The notes under the pieces: model-generated
What the model was told of the DNA's origin: nothing
The model's input: only the letters and a program-made list of their open reading frames with translations
Databases searched by the model: none
NCBI GenBank assembly: GCA_032718565.1
Contig: JAVGVS010000795.1
Coordinates: forward strand, 33,797-97,796
Length of the DNA stretch: 64,000 bases
Direction: 5' to 3'
Source: Distichodus sexfasciatus
Taxonomy: Eukaryota; Chordata; Actinopteri; Characiformes; Distichodontidae
Translations under genes and position numbers: made by a program
Part shown: piece after piece, positions 10,263 through 22,019 of the stretch
Layout of the letters: each line of letters starts with the position of its first letter
Position numbering within the stretch: the stretch's first letter is position 1

Positions 10263-11670
10263 AATGTAAATAATACTACAGCCACAACTAACCCTAACCC
10301 TAACTTTAACCTTAACCTTAATAACCAAATCTTTTAGTTTCTCACATAAAATCTGAATCTTTTCTATGAAACTGAACCGGTCCTTACAAAAATCTGATAT
10401 TTTTATTTTTCTGGTTACATATGCATGATAATATTGGAATCATATCAGAATCGCCTGATAATTGCTTTTTAATAAGTAATCAGCATCTGACCGATGCTTA
10501 AATTTGCCAGATATTTTATGACACATTTATTATACACCAGAAAGATAGAGCTTATGTCAGACAAGTCCAAAATCTTGTCTTATCACGCTCAACTCTGCCT
10601 GCACCTGCCAAAAAGTTTGCCTCACTTAGCAAATGTGAGCTCGCACAAAGGCTGTGTCCCCTACTGCCGTACTGCTCATTTATCGGTATCTTAATCGTCA
10701 GATAAATGCATGAAATATATCAGATATCTGCATCAGCCAATAATTCCCTTATCGTGCATCCCTTGTTCTGGTCTTGATATATTGCATTAAAGACACAACA
10801 CAAACGTACATCTTGTCTTACTATATTTGTAGGTCCTTATAGTGACTTCCGTGGTGACATGATGTAAATGATGATACAGATTTTGGGAAGGTTATGGAAT
10901 GAAAGAATTGAACGAAAAAACATAAAGATGAAAGAGTCTTAGAAAAAGAGTGTATGTTTGTTCTTTATGTAAAATCAATAATTTTACAGAATGGACACTA
11001 GATAAAAATGACAGACTTTCAATTGTTGTCCATTGAATAGATCTAATATTGTATTGTGATGAAACTTGCGGTTTACACCCCTAATAAACAACTGTTATTC
11101 CCCACAAATCCAAAATCTTTCTCAAACAATGTCCAACTGTAAAACTGTCTGGATATTTAGAAAAAGTCAAGATGTAAGTAATGTCAGATGTAAGTAATTA
11201 AATGGTTTGATATCACACAGAAAAATCTTCCTATGAAATGCATTTTTGGTGTATTTTTCAAAGAACATTTTTGCCAATTACAATGCACATGTTGTTGAAA
11301 CTCTGTTCAAATGAGCACAAGAAAGAAAAGCAAAATGGCTAGATTCTAAGACACAGAAAAACGAGTTTAGATCCTGCAAGAGGGTCAAAAAAGCATGTTC
11401 AGTCCATTACCATACCTCATCTACATGCCTTTTCCTATAAATATCTCCATTCAGCTCGTCTCACAGAGCAACAACAAAAATACCTAAAACGCCAGCTTCC
11501 GTCATTCTCCGAAATCCTATAGTGTGGGCACTTACACACACACACAAAGGTAGGAGACGTGACCACAAGTGCGTGCACATCCGAGTCCATAGAATAATTT
11601 CCTGAAGCAAAATTACATTCTACACCAGTGCTCCATGAAGGCTTTTAGAGTCCCATTTTGCAGAATGCAT

Positions 11671-12010
11671 TCATTCCATTCCATTCATTTTCCGAACCGC
11701 TGTAATCCCAGCTGGGGTCGCGGGGGGACCGGAGCCTATCCCGGCAACTTTCGGGTGCAAGGCGGGGACCAGCCCTGGGCAGGCGCCAACACAACGCAGG
11801 GTACACACAGTCACACCTTAAGGGCCAATTTAGAGTCGCCAATTAACCTATAACGCATGCCTTTGGACTGTGGGAGGAAACCGGAGCACCCGGAGGAAAC
11901 CCACGCGAACACGGGGAGAGCATGCAAACTCCACACAGAAAGGCCCCACGGCCGTCCCCGGGGTTCGAACCTAGGACCGTCTCGCTGTGAGGCGGCAGCT
12001 CTAACCACCA
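11671..12010 (-). mobile_element. tRNA-derived SINE (family B) with 12-bp target duplication
   Basis: On the minus strand the head TGGTGGTTAGAGCTGCCGCC leads to GGTTCGAAC, a pol III B box. The tail includes CAAAGGCATGCGTTATAGG and ends in ATGGAATGGAATGAA-type repeats. The 12-mer TGCAGAATGCAT is perfectly duplicated at 11659-11670 and 12011-12022. It is about 340 bp, intact from end to end, and similar to the copy at 50475. Open frames on either strand are SINE artefacts. Confidence 0.9.
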
Positions 12011-13281
12011 TGCAGAATGCATCAGATAGAATATCTTTACAATAAAAACCCCAGAATTTAGATTAATTTATGCACTTCACCACACATAATTATTCCATAA
12101 ATATACACATTTACAGTTCCTCTATATAGTATAAATATACCACAGCAAGATCCATAACATAAATACATAACATATTTAACACAGAATATACACACACATA
12201 GACCATATATGTACATAGTATATATAACATAGAGAAATGCAACATATGCTTCTACATATTTACTTTTAGTCTCTTGTAACATTTCTTTAACATAAAAGTA
12301 ATAAATTAAAAATATTTTGAAAAATTCTACTTGAATTTTGCCCGGCCTTCTCCTAATATCCACAATATCCCATAACATGCACATGTACACTTACAATTTA
12401 AGGGCATTTTTACATGTATGCAGATATTTTTATGCAGATAGTTTTAGCCGCCTCAAACGCACTTTTTTAAAACGTGAAGATTTTCCTTTTTTTAGATTTA
12501 GTTTCCTACAGCGTTTCTTCACCTCAAATGGTTTGTTAATATATGTTCAATTTGCAGTTTTAGGCATGAACCAAGGTGCATTTCACTAGATGTTATACTT
12601 ATGTACGTACCAAAGAGAGAATCTTGAGTCTTATAATGACTTGCAGATCTGTTAAAACGATTTTAGCATTATTCACACTACAGTTTCTATTATTTACGTA
12701 ACAACTGTCTAAAAATCATTTTGCATTGCTAGACATGTTTGCTTTAAATTAAAAAACTGCTTAATCATGTCCCAGTGTATTTCATTTTTTTAAATGATAT
12801 TACATCCAGTAATGGAAGAATGTGGAGCAAGCACTGATGGATGTACAGACTAAAAGTTTGATCTTTCCAACTATGGATTCCATTATGTGATAAATGTAAT
12901 TCTCCACTGCTTCGCTTTTCATAATTTTTATTAGCTTTTAGCAGTTCAATACACTATCATCCTGGATCGCTAGGTAGTGTTCAGTAAACACTAACACGAG
13001 TGCTTGCAGCATCAACTTTTTACGCATCTTAAATTAAAAATGTCTCTGAAACACTGGCAGTGGCTTATGAAAGTTTAATTGTAGCATACAAAATATATCA
13101 GGGCAGAGTGAACATGTGCCTCTAGTTCTCCAGCACATTAAGGCAGAAGTAAGTATAAAAGTGGGATGTGGCACAGTCTGAGATGGACATAGCAATGCCT
13201 CAGGGTCTCTACAGGACAGCTCAGTTGCAACGAGGGGTAGAGTTACAGAAAAACAGGGACATTATATGTGTTAGAAAATGC

Positions 13282-13480
13282 TGGGCCAGTTGGTGGCGTA
13301 ACAGTAGGGTGTTAGCCCGTGATCAGAAGGTTGCGGCTTCGAATCCAGGTATTCATGAGCAAGGCACCGTCCCCAAGCACTGCTCCCCACTGCTCCTTCA
13401 CATATGGGCCAAATGCAGAGGTCACATTTTGTTGTGGTGCACTGTGTGCTGTGCTGTGGTGTGTTCACGATGACACCTTC
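13282..13480 (+). mobile_element. tRNA-derived SINE (family A)
   Basis: It has the head GGCCAGTTGGTGGCGTAACA, B-box-like GGCTTCGAATCC, the internal AAATGCAGAGGTCACATTTT and a tail with GTGTTCACGATGACA. The middle lacks part of the GAGGTACTCATGAGC block. Confidence 0.75.
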
Positions 13481-14204
13481 ACTTTCAGTGGCACTGACCA
13501 CGGAGGCAGAGCTGGAGGATGCAGAGCTAAAGACGTTAAGATTTGAACAGAATGGCCAGGATTAGGAATGAGTATGTAAGAGGGCGATTTGGGGCATGAG
13601 AAAGGACATGCAATGGCTGGCTTGAAAGAGGAAAATGTGGAGGACAGGAATAAATGGAGACAGTTGAACCATTGTGGTGACCCCTTGTGCGAGATCAACG
13701 ATCAAGAGAAATGGGACACACCTGAGCTGGTGTTGCTGTGAATACATATGTAAATGTGATATGTCAGTTATTTCAGTGAATATCGCCCCGTTGTCAAGTC
13801 TCTGCTTTAACATGGCTTAAGCTCCAGTAGCAACATTATGACCGATGAAACATGAATTTTAATAGCTTAATCAAGTGTAACATTAATGCAATGTATAATC
13901 ACAACCGAATAATACAAAATAAACTGCAATGGGTCTCTTACAGGTAGAGATAATTAGAAAATAATTATCTCAAAATAGCAGCAGGGTGAACCTAAAATAA
14001 GCGTTACACCTCTAACATGGTTTAATTAACATGGTAATCTTTAATAAAGGGCCATATTTCAGTCATATGTTTCATCATTGAAGTTTACTTTAAAATACGG
14101 TTCAAATATCGTATCGTCTCGTTCTCGTGAACCCAGTATCGTGTATCGTCTCGTCTCGTGAGCTGAGTGTCTTGTCACACCCCTAAAATATACACATTTA
14201 TGGA

Positions 14205-14395
14205 ATTTTGTAGAAACTCTTATCCAGAGCGACTTCCATTTTACTACTTTGAGAGACGGTTTTCTCTGAGAGGAAGTTGTAGTTAAGGTTCTTGCTCAGG
14301 GACCAAGAGCTGGTAGTGCTGGAGGTAGGATTTGAACCTATGACCTCTTGGCCCAGAAGTGAATATTCTTTCCACTAGACCACCATCACCCATGT
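14205..14395 (-). mobile_element. V-SINE-like tRNA-derived SINE
   Basis: On the minus strand: a tRNA-like head with GGTCTAGTGG and a B box in GGTTCAAATCCTACCTCC, then GGTCCCTGAGCAAGAACC and a tail with GTCGCTCTGGATAAGAG. Relatives lie at 38815-39010, 39190-39340 and 49540-49620. Confidence 0.65.
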
Positions 14396-14469
14396 AATAT
14401 AAAGAGACATAAGCTGCTGAAGAGCGCCCACACTTTTTAATAAATAAAATGAGAAATAAAGCCCCCTAT

Positions 14470-14490
14470 GTATGTATGTGTGTGTTTGTA

Positions 14491-14521
<31 letters not shown>

Positions 14522-14799
14522 CCATGTATTAATCACATTGTGGGGACCTTTTTGTCCCCTTAAATCACTTTTATCTGTTTTTTTGGGTTTTGTGGGGACA
14601 TTTGAGAGGTCCCCATGAGGAGAAATGACTTTATAGAAAATGTGCTTGTTTTATTTGAGAAACTAAAAGAGGTAAAAGATGTGTTTTTGGTTACTGAGGT
14701 TAAGGTTAGAGTTAGGATTAGGTGTAGGTGTAAAATCATGTACTTTAGTCATTATGGGAGCCTATGGAAAGACCTCACAAAGACAATGTCACAAGACTC

Positions 14800-14842
<43 letters not shown>
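14470..14842. repeat. GT/GA microsatellites flanking a TTAGGG-rich repeat copy
   Basis: (TG)n runs occupy 14474-14520 and 14800-14818, the latter passing directly into (GA)n at 14819-14840. Between them lies a + strand copy of the repeat with TTAAGGTTAGAGTTAGGATT. Open frames here are low-complexity. Confidence 0.85.
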
Positions 14843-15045
14843 TTCTCTTGGATTGGGAAGTTCTGTGGGATGGAGTTGTATAGGTGGAGCCCAGAGCAAT
14901 GTCCATTCAGTAGTTATTACTACACACGGACACAGAAACACACACTGTCGCGCGACTTTAAGGAACGTCCTCGCGCGCCTTGAAACCATTTACTCCATCT
15001 GCTGTGTTTTTACCTAAATCCGCAGATTGGTACTCCGTCATACAA

Positions 15046-15075
15046 CCTACACACACACTCACACACACACACACT

Positions 15076-15106
<31 letters not shown>

Positions 15107-15221
15107 ACACACACACACTCCTCACTCACTCACACACACACACACACAGGCGCGCGCACAGCCTCGGTAATGCAGGAGCTTTGGCCCGGATCACGCACCT
15201 GTTGTTTATTAACAAATAAAA

Positions 15222-15280
<59 letters not shown>

Positions 15281-15335
15281 GTGACGCAAATCACGCGCGG
15301 CCAGCCTCACCGACTAGCCCTCGTTCAAGAACAGC

Positions 15336-15370
<35 letters not shown>
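15046..15370. repeat. AC, AAAT and GT microsatellites upstream of lingo4
   Basis: Interrupted (AC)n at 15046-15148, (AAAT)n at 15214-15280 and (GT)n at 15341-15367 lie within 330 bp, just upstream of the CpG-rich putative lingo4 5' exon. Confidence 0.95.
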
Positions 15371-15372
<2 letters not shown>

Positions 15373-15654
15373 AGTGTGTGTGCTCACAACCCACGAGTAC
15401 ACGCTGTACTTTTAGAAGTTGGCGTCTCATAGTTAGTAATATTTTTCTAAAATACTTTTAATCACAAACCGGTTTCTGATAGTTTAATATATATTTTAAA
15501 TATACTTTTTTATGGCACTTATTGATTAGCTGTACAAACTGGCGTCTAATATCTATTAATATTTTAATACATTTTTATTAATAACTAATTGTTTTATAAA
15601 CCTGCGTTTAATAATTATTCTGTCAAATTATTTCTATTAATCACTTTTTTTCTT

Positions 15655-15918
15655 CACGACTTCCGGTAAGCGCGGGACTTGTGGCTCTCGTGATAGTGGA
15701 GCTGATCTGCGGAGCGTCACGTATGGACGCGTTTTCCCCGGTACATCCTCGCGCTCAGGTAGACGCACCTGCCGTCCGTGTGGCGCGCGACGGATGGAGC
15801 GGAGCGCGCGAGCCTTAACGGGAGTGCGCGTGGAGGGCGCGAGGGAATCACGTAGTGATTTTTTTTGGTTGTTGTTGTGTTTTACTTTTACAACCGAGAT
15901 CATCGATGCTGACTCCCG
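15655..15918 (+). promoter_or_regulatory. lingo4: CpG-rich promoter / 5' noncoding exon of lingo4 (predicted)
   Basis: The surroundings are AT-rich, but 15655-15860 is dense in CpG (for example GCGCGCGAGCC and GGAGTGCGCG). It is followed by a stretch ending CTCCCG and a consensus donor GTAAGA at 15919. LINGO genes characteristically have noncoding 5' exons ahead of a single coding exon, so I read this as the lingo4 first exon. The transcription start cannot be fixed from sequence, and a separate transcript is possible. Confidence 0.5.
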
Positions 15919-17499
15919 GTAAGAATCAGTTTCTCTTATTCCCAGCTGCTTAATGTTGTGTTTTAATGAAGTTTTGTGCTGCTTTTTAGACAGGCGGATG
16001 GTATGCAGAATTATTATTTACTCGCAGTAAACATCAGATTAAATATCCTGATAATAAAAAAAGACAAAAACGGAAAGAACACTACAAAACTCCCACATTT
16101 TAATCTGCTCCGCCATGATTTAATCTGATTCATCTGATCCAAGATGGTCAAATCTTCAAAACACATCTTAAATTTATTACAAATAAAGCTGGATGTAAAA
16201 TTAATTTAATTAATTCATTTTATAATCCCACTTGCTACTGCAGTGTCTAAAACGGAAATTAAATATAAAGTCTCCCAGATTTCCCTCTGCCAGTTTATTA
16301 AAGTAGATAAACAAAATGATTTTGTCTTGTCTGTTTTGGGAGATTAAAAAATCAAAATATATGGAGGAAAATAAATTCCCCTTAAAATATAATTGTTTCA
16401 TTTATAGGGCTGTAATACTACAGTCAACATTTGTCAGCAATGTCAATGTCAATGTCAACATTTACACACTATTTATACTGTACTATCACTGTAGTTTCAA
16501 TATGCTTAGGGATACGTAGCCCAACCCATAAATATTCAATGGTTAAGGCAGGAGTTTGCAGTGATTTATATATAGTTCAGAATATATATATAAATATATA
16601 TATATATGCATATATATCATGTATTAACACAGACATGTTTTGTTCAAGATTCAAGACTCTTACTTGTTTTATACAGAGTTCCACAAGCACAACATGCAGT
16701 AGAATGTCAACCTGCTTCACTCCTAATACTGTGAAAGTATTTTTTAAAAGATGAGCAAATAGACTAAATGAAAGATCTAGAGTAATGCAAAAATATTTAA
16801 AAATATTTATTTCAAAATACAATGATATTCTTTGATAAGTTGTTACAATGTGTAAATTAAAATATTTTAATGTGCATTAAAGTGCAGTGAGTAATGGTTT
16901 TGCGTGATGGACCACTTCTGAGAATTTGTGCTATTAAGAAAAAGTAAAAACTGTGTTGTCATGTTGAGAAGTCATATAGGACAGAAACTCCTTCTGTGTC
17001 TGTTATGGCTGTGATGCTTCTACAATGTTGGTCTCATTTCAGCTTTTCTTGACATTTAGTAGACGTGTATCTGATGAAGTGTGTAGATTCAACAAGTCAG
17101 CAAACCTGGCGGTGACAGCAAGTCAGTATGATAAAATGATATGATAATTAACCATCAGGGGTCAGGAGTCGTCTTGCTATCAGGAGGAAGATTACAGGTG
17201 CTACTGTAACATGGGTTGAGAGTTGGTGTTGGAGCTGTGTTCCTAAGTATGCAGGTGTGAATAATTTAGACAGACACACCGGAGCTGTGTCATGCTGGCC
17301 GGAATCCATCCTTCGTGTGTGTGTGTTTTAGTTAGGTAACTCCCACACTGCCAACGCTCAGTTACACAAAGTGCCCACTGGAGTCCCGGAATCTCACACA
17401 GAGACACTCCCACGACTGCCACCATACACTCTCCCCTCTCTGTTTCTCTCTTTCTCTCTCAAAAGCACATGCACACAAAATCTATATAATACCAATGCA

Positions 17500-17940
17500 T
17501 AATCTAAATAACACAGTACACTATGCTGTATTATACTATATTACTACATTACATTATACCACACTATACTATACTGTACTGTTATATTATAGTATATAGT
17601 GTATATGCTACACTATACTGTAGTGTCCTTTATCATACTATGCTATGTTGTATTTTACTACACTACACTACACCTTGAAATGGAAACAATCTTGAATCGT
17701 GAATTATACTTTTCTACGTTACACTCTACATTGCCATGCTGCACTACACTATGCTATACTATACTAAACTATTCTTTACTATGATGTGCTATACTATATT
17801 GTACTCCGATATACTACACTTATATACATTTCAGTATAGTATACTTATATTATACCACACTATACTGTACTGTACTATGCTATGTTATACTATATTACTC
17901 TATACGATACTAAACTACCCTATACTATGCTGTGCGGAAT
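17500..17940. repeat. TATACTA-type degenerate satellite
   Basis: About 440 bp dominated by degenerate ACTATACTATAC / CTATGCTATA repeats in the predicted first lingo4 intron. The open frames in it (such as MYMLHYTVV..) are repeat translations. Confidence 0.8.
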
Positions 17941-19049
17941 TTGTGGGTGAGTGACTAAATATCAAATGAGCTACTACTTAATTAGTGCATCTAGTTTAAA
18001 TAACGCATTTCATGACTTAAACTGTCTGAATTTTATCATTTACGTTTTTAATGAATTGTGCCGGACGTTTAAATGTAACTCTTTCAAAGTCCATTGTGAT
18101 GCTGCTGCATTTTCCAGCTTTATGATCTAGGACTCTGATTGAAACAAGATGTTAATGAACAACTCATGTCAAACATACATTTCATGTCCTTTAAAAATAT
18201 ATAATTTCCTATTTCAACTTCAGTCCAAAATCATAATATAAATTGGAAGTGCTGTGGTGAGATTTTTATATGTTTGACCATATACCACATTAACATGTGA
18301 CCATATTAAAAAGTAATTTTCACATTGAGTTACTACCAAAAGAAATAAATTAAGCAGTATTTTTTGTTTTTGGAATAACCATTTGTCTTGGCCATAATAT
18401 TTTATTTTTGGAGGAGAAACAGAAAGAAACTTTAGGCGTATGAGGCATATAAAGCACAATGTGTGTGATAGTGTCAAAGATGTTGGAAAGTCATGTGTCT
18501 CGTCCAGGTAAAGCATGAAATCGCAGATCATTTGGAAGCAGAAATCTATCAGATAGTAGTCACTAAATTCCGGTCTGCTACACCAAAATGAAGCTATAAG
18601 AAGGAAAATGAGATTGGATTAGAAATGTGAACCAATCACATGAGTGAAGTGCTGGTATAGAGTCTGATGGCGTGGGCACTGTTCAATGAAAACATTACAT
18701 AAGGTAATTGCTATATATAACATAACATTGACATCATGTGTAATCTTGGGCTAAACCTCACCCACGCCAGTGTGTCTATAGAATCATTTTTATTATGATG
18801 TTACAGGGGATTTGAAGAGAGTGGTTACAAAAGGTAAAGACACAGGTCGAGTTTGGAGGAGAGATAAATCAGAAAAAGTCTGGAGTGTTTAGTACTGAGT
18901 ATTCTTAAAGGACAGTAAGACCAGTGAGGAAGTATCTTGTTTTTCCTTCTTCTCCTTCTTTCTCCACCTCACTTTTTGTCGTAGAGACATCATTTAAGAC
19001 TTAAAATGTTCAACTTCTTGAGAAGTGTGCTATTAAAGGTCTTGATAAC

Positions 19050-19870
19050 TAGGGTTGTAATTCAAACCTTTAATCATGATACAATATTATACCTATTAAA
19101 TGTACTACGTTTTGATTTCTGCCGATATAACAAAGTCTGATACGATACAATTTCGATTTGATCCCATTCAGGACTCAGCGATCGATATGAGACCATATGC
19201 AGATTGCTGATGCAACTGGGCAGCAACCGCTTAACTGTGCATCATAACTTTATTTAATCTTTATATAAATAAACAACCACTTGCAAACGCATCGCTAGCC
19301 TTGATAAGTATCTAACCGAATTGCGGGTCTTAATAAGAAAAAGAATAGCAGATATGAGCAAACAGTTGATAGGACAATATTAATTAATGTTTAGTTTAGA
19401 TGAATAATTATCTTACCTCCATAATACCTTCCCACGGTGACAGATTGTTGTGTGCTATCCAATTGCTGGAAAATTTAGAGTCTTCCCAATAAAAAAACTG
19501 GCGTAATGACAGGAGCTAGGTGGCGCAGTAACATACAGTATTTAACCAGTAGAAGCTGCTATTTGGCCTCATCGTGATGCAGTCTTCTTTTACTGTCTAC
19601 AGATGTGTGGATGTGGCAGGATTTTTATTTTATAATTTTTTTTCCGGGGCGACATAGTTAAGGCATTTGTTGTCAAGGCGGCCGCTCTGCAGGAAACCCT
19701 GGCTAGGTATGCAGGTGGGCTTTAGGTCTTTTCCTAGAAAAAGTGGCTCTTACTTTGACGTTATTTGACGTAACAATATGAAAAATGTCTGTTCGATGTT
19801 TTACATTTTGGATCAATGTTATGGGATTGTTGATGAGTGAATAATTGTACTGATGTATATTGATGACCCA
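19050..19870 (+). mobile_element. Dispersed DNA-element family X, copy 3 (interrupted)
   Basis: The left part (19050-19200) has CTGATACGATACAATTTCG and GACTCAGCGATCGATATGAG. The right part (19755-19870) has GTCTGTTCGATGTTTTACAT and TGGATCAATGTTATGGGAT. About 540 bp of unrelated sequence lies between, so it is probably a nested insertion. Confidence 0.5.
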
Positions 19871-19984
19871 ACTGTTCCCTCTATTTTTTAAATAATTTCT
19901 CTCATTTACAGCATTTAGCAGACGCTCTTATCCAGAGCGAATCCTCCGACTTTTTGCTATAGCCAAGCAATGAAGAATGTAATG

Positions 19985-20205
19985 AATGTATGCCAAAATG
20001 CCCACTAGTTCACTAGTAAGGGCGTTTTCACCTTACTAGTTTAACTAGTAAGGGATAATTGTTCACTACTGACACTAGTGAGAGTCTATTTGCCCTTTAC
20101 TAGTTAACCAGTGAGGCTCAAAATGTGCACTAGTTAACTAGTGATGGACAAAATGAAGACTAGTTAACTAGTTGAAGTGTCTAGTCCTCTACTACTCCAC
20201 GGGCA
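19985..20205. repeat. Palindromic ACTAGTTAACTAGT minisatellite
   Basis: About six degenerate units of roughly 35 bp, each containing a palindrome of the type ACTAGTTAACTAGT with spacers like GAGGGACAAAATG. It lies in the predicted second intron of lingo4. Confidence 0.75.
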
Positions 20206-20480
20206 ACTGAGCCTATCAGAGGCCACTTCTGCCAATTCAGAAACTCCTGATTTTTTTGTAACAATGTTGTATGTTGTCATGCATTTGTCATGCTACAGTG
20301 TTTCCAGTAACAAATCAGGTTCGCAACTGATAATTGTCTGAAAAAACGTAGTTAGTAGTATCACAAATTAACTAGCCAATCCCCAACGCTGGCTGAGAGT
20401 CTTGAACAGTGACATTTAATATATATATATGTTAACGTTCTTCTTTGCTCCTCTTCCTGTCGCTTTCTCTTTCTAACCAG

Positions 20481-20552
20481 GCTGAAGGTGGGCCTGAGGG
20501 AGTTTGCCTGCAAGCTGATGGTTATGTGAATCTGCAGCTGTTTGGCCTGTAG
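20481..20552 (+). other. lingo4: Predicted 72-nt noncoding exon of lingo4
   Basis: A pyrimidine-rich acceptor (CTTTCTCTTTCTAACCAG, ending 20480) precedes GCTGAAGGTGGGCC..., and GCCTGTAG is followed by the donor GTGAGT at 20553. Strong splice signals on both sides of a GC-richer island in AT-rich sequence make this a good exon candidate between the 5' exon and the coding exon. It contains a short upstream ATG (MVM then stop). Confidence 0.45.
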
Positions 20553-22019
20553 GTGAGTGTGTGAGTGGGAACAGCGGGAACTTAGTGAGGTGTCGGAAGA
20601 GAGAACAAGGTTAAAGAAGAGGGTGTCTACTTCTGATCGACCATTCAAAAGCCTGGTTCATGCTGTGAGATTTGCTAAGTGGCAAAAAAGCAGAGTTGAA
20701 TTAAACAAGTTCTGACTTGTTTTAATTATTGAACACAGCTTGAAAGAATTTAGAGTGCTATTTAAGATTGGCCTGGGCTTTTGGGACTTACTTAGATGTG
20801 CTCTCCTCATCTTAAGAATTTAGGTGTGAATTTAGCTGATCTACCTAAATTAGGCCCCATCCACACGTGCGTTGCAATCTTGAATAAATTAATGTGCTCT
20901 GAACGCCCTGTGCGCTTTTGTTGTGTTTTATGTGCTTGATTGACTTGATTCAGTGAGCCGTTACACTGGCGTTGGTTTGGCGCTGTTTAACGTCAACCTG
21001 CAGCCCAGTTTGGTGTGTTTGTAGTTTGATGTGTTTTGTAGTTTGGTGTGTTTAACTGTGGGGGGCAGTTGTCAGACTGTCCAAAGTGTTTACCTGTGGC
21101 TCATCTTTGTGGATAGTTTCGCACTGAGTTCACGAAAAATGGATCCCTATGCGTTGTTAAAATTGAGCCTTGACTTTCTTCTTTTAAAAAAACCTTCCTG
21201 ATACGGCCGCAGGTACTAGCTTCACCCACTTACTGCACAACGGCTGGATCAACGCCCTCGGACAGTTTCTTCCGTATTTCCTGTATCAGAACACTTTTGG
21301 AATCATGGGACATATCCGTCCTCCATAACGTCAACCGAACACCTTGTAAACGCAATAGCGACGTTTTCTTTGTGTCCGTCTGGATTTTGGCAGAAATTGA
21401 CGCCAAGAAAACGTTGCATGCAGCGTTTATTTGACACCATCCGAACGTGCAGCCGAACGCAGGTCATGAACGCCCGTGTGGACGCTCTGATTAGCTCCAA
21501 TTAACAGAAAAACAGTCACCGTTCAGTCTGCGCTCACCTGACACCACAAGCGCCGGTAAAAACGCCTGATTCAGACGTCCATGTGGTCGGGGCCTTATAT
21601 AAAAAATTCTAGATCCCGTTTGCCCTGGTTGTTCCTCATGTGTTCAATTATAATTGTGATTGCTGTCTGATCTTCTTCTTTCCACCTTTTTGGGACTTAA
21701 ATCCTTCCACAGTTTTTGTTCTAGTGATACTGTTCATGACTAATAATGTTACAAAGTTGGATATTACATTTCTTCTCGACAACCCAACCACATCCATCTT
21801 TCTACCTTGTTTTCATCCCCCCCCCTTAAGTAGAGCTGCACTATTACTTTTCTTGTGGATGGAAAGGCATCTTTAAACATCAGTTTACCAGTTATATTTG
21901 ATATAACTATAAGCAACGGACAGAAATGATATTTAAACTATTGGCAAAATAAAGAATGTAACATTTTTCAAATTTGTGCAATTAAAATCTTTTTTATTCT
22001 ATCACAGGCCAGACTCCAG

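Larger units (their letters stand above)
6200..15600. other. Intergenic region between the PP2A gene and lingo4
   Basis: I see no gene here; the open frames present are short, AT-rich or repeat-derived. The region holds SINE copies (listed separately), a family X copy, a cluster of TTAGGG-rich dispersed repeats at 8395-10870, an Angel-like fragment near 6555-6640, and microsatellites near the right edge. Stretches 12020-13270 and 10870-11650 look like unremarkable AT-rich single-copy sequence. 13800-14185 ends in GTATCGTCTCGTCTCGTGAG...ACACCCCTAAA, the style of another fish DNA element. Confidence 0.6.

Noticed and set aside
10286..10320. Internal telomere tract
   Set aside because: Only a few degenerate CCTAA units are present, and they belong to a dispersed repeat rather than a true telomeric array.
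15637..15903. 88-codon minus-strand frame rich in Arg/Pro
   Set aside because: It is a composition effect of the CpG-rich putative lingo4 5' exon, with no homology I recognise.
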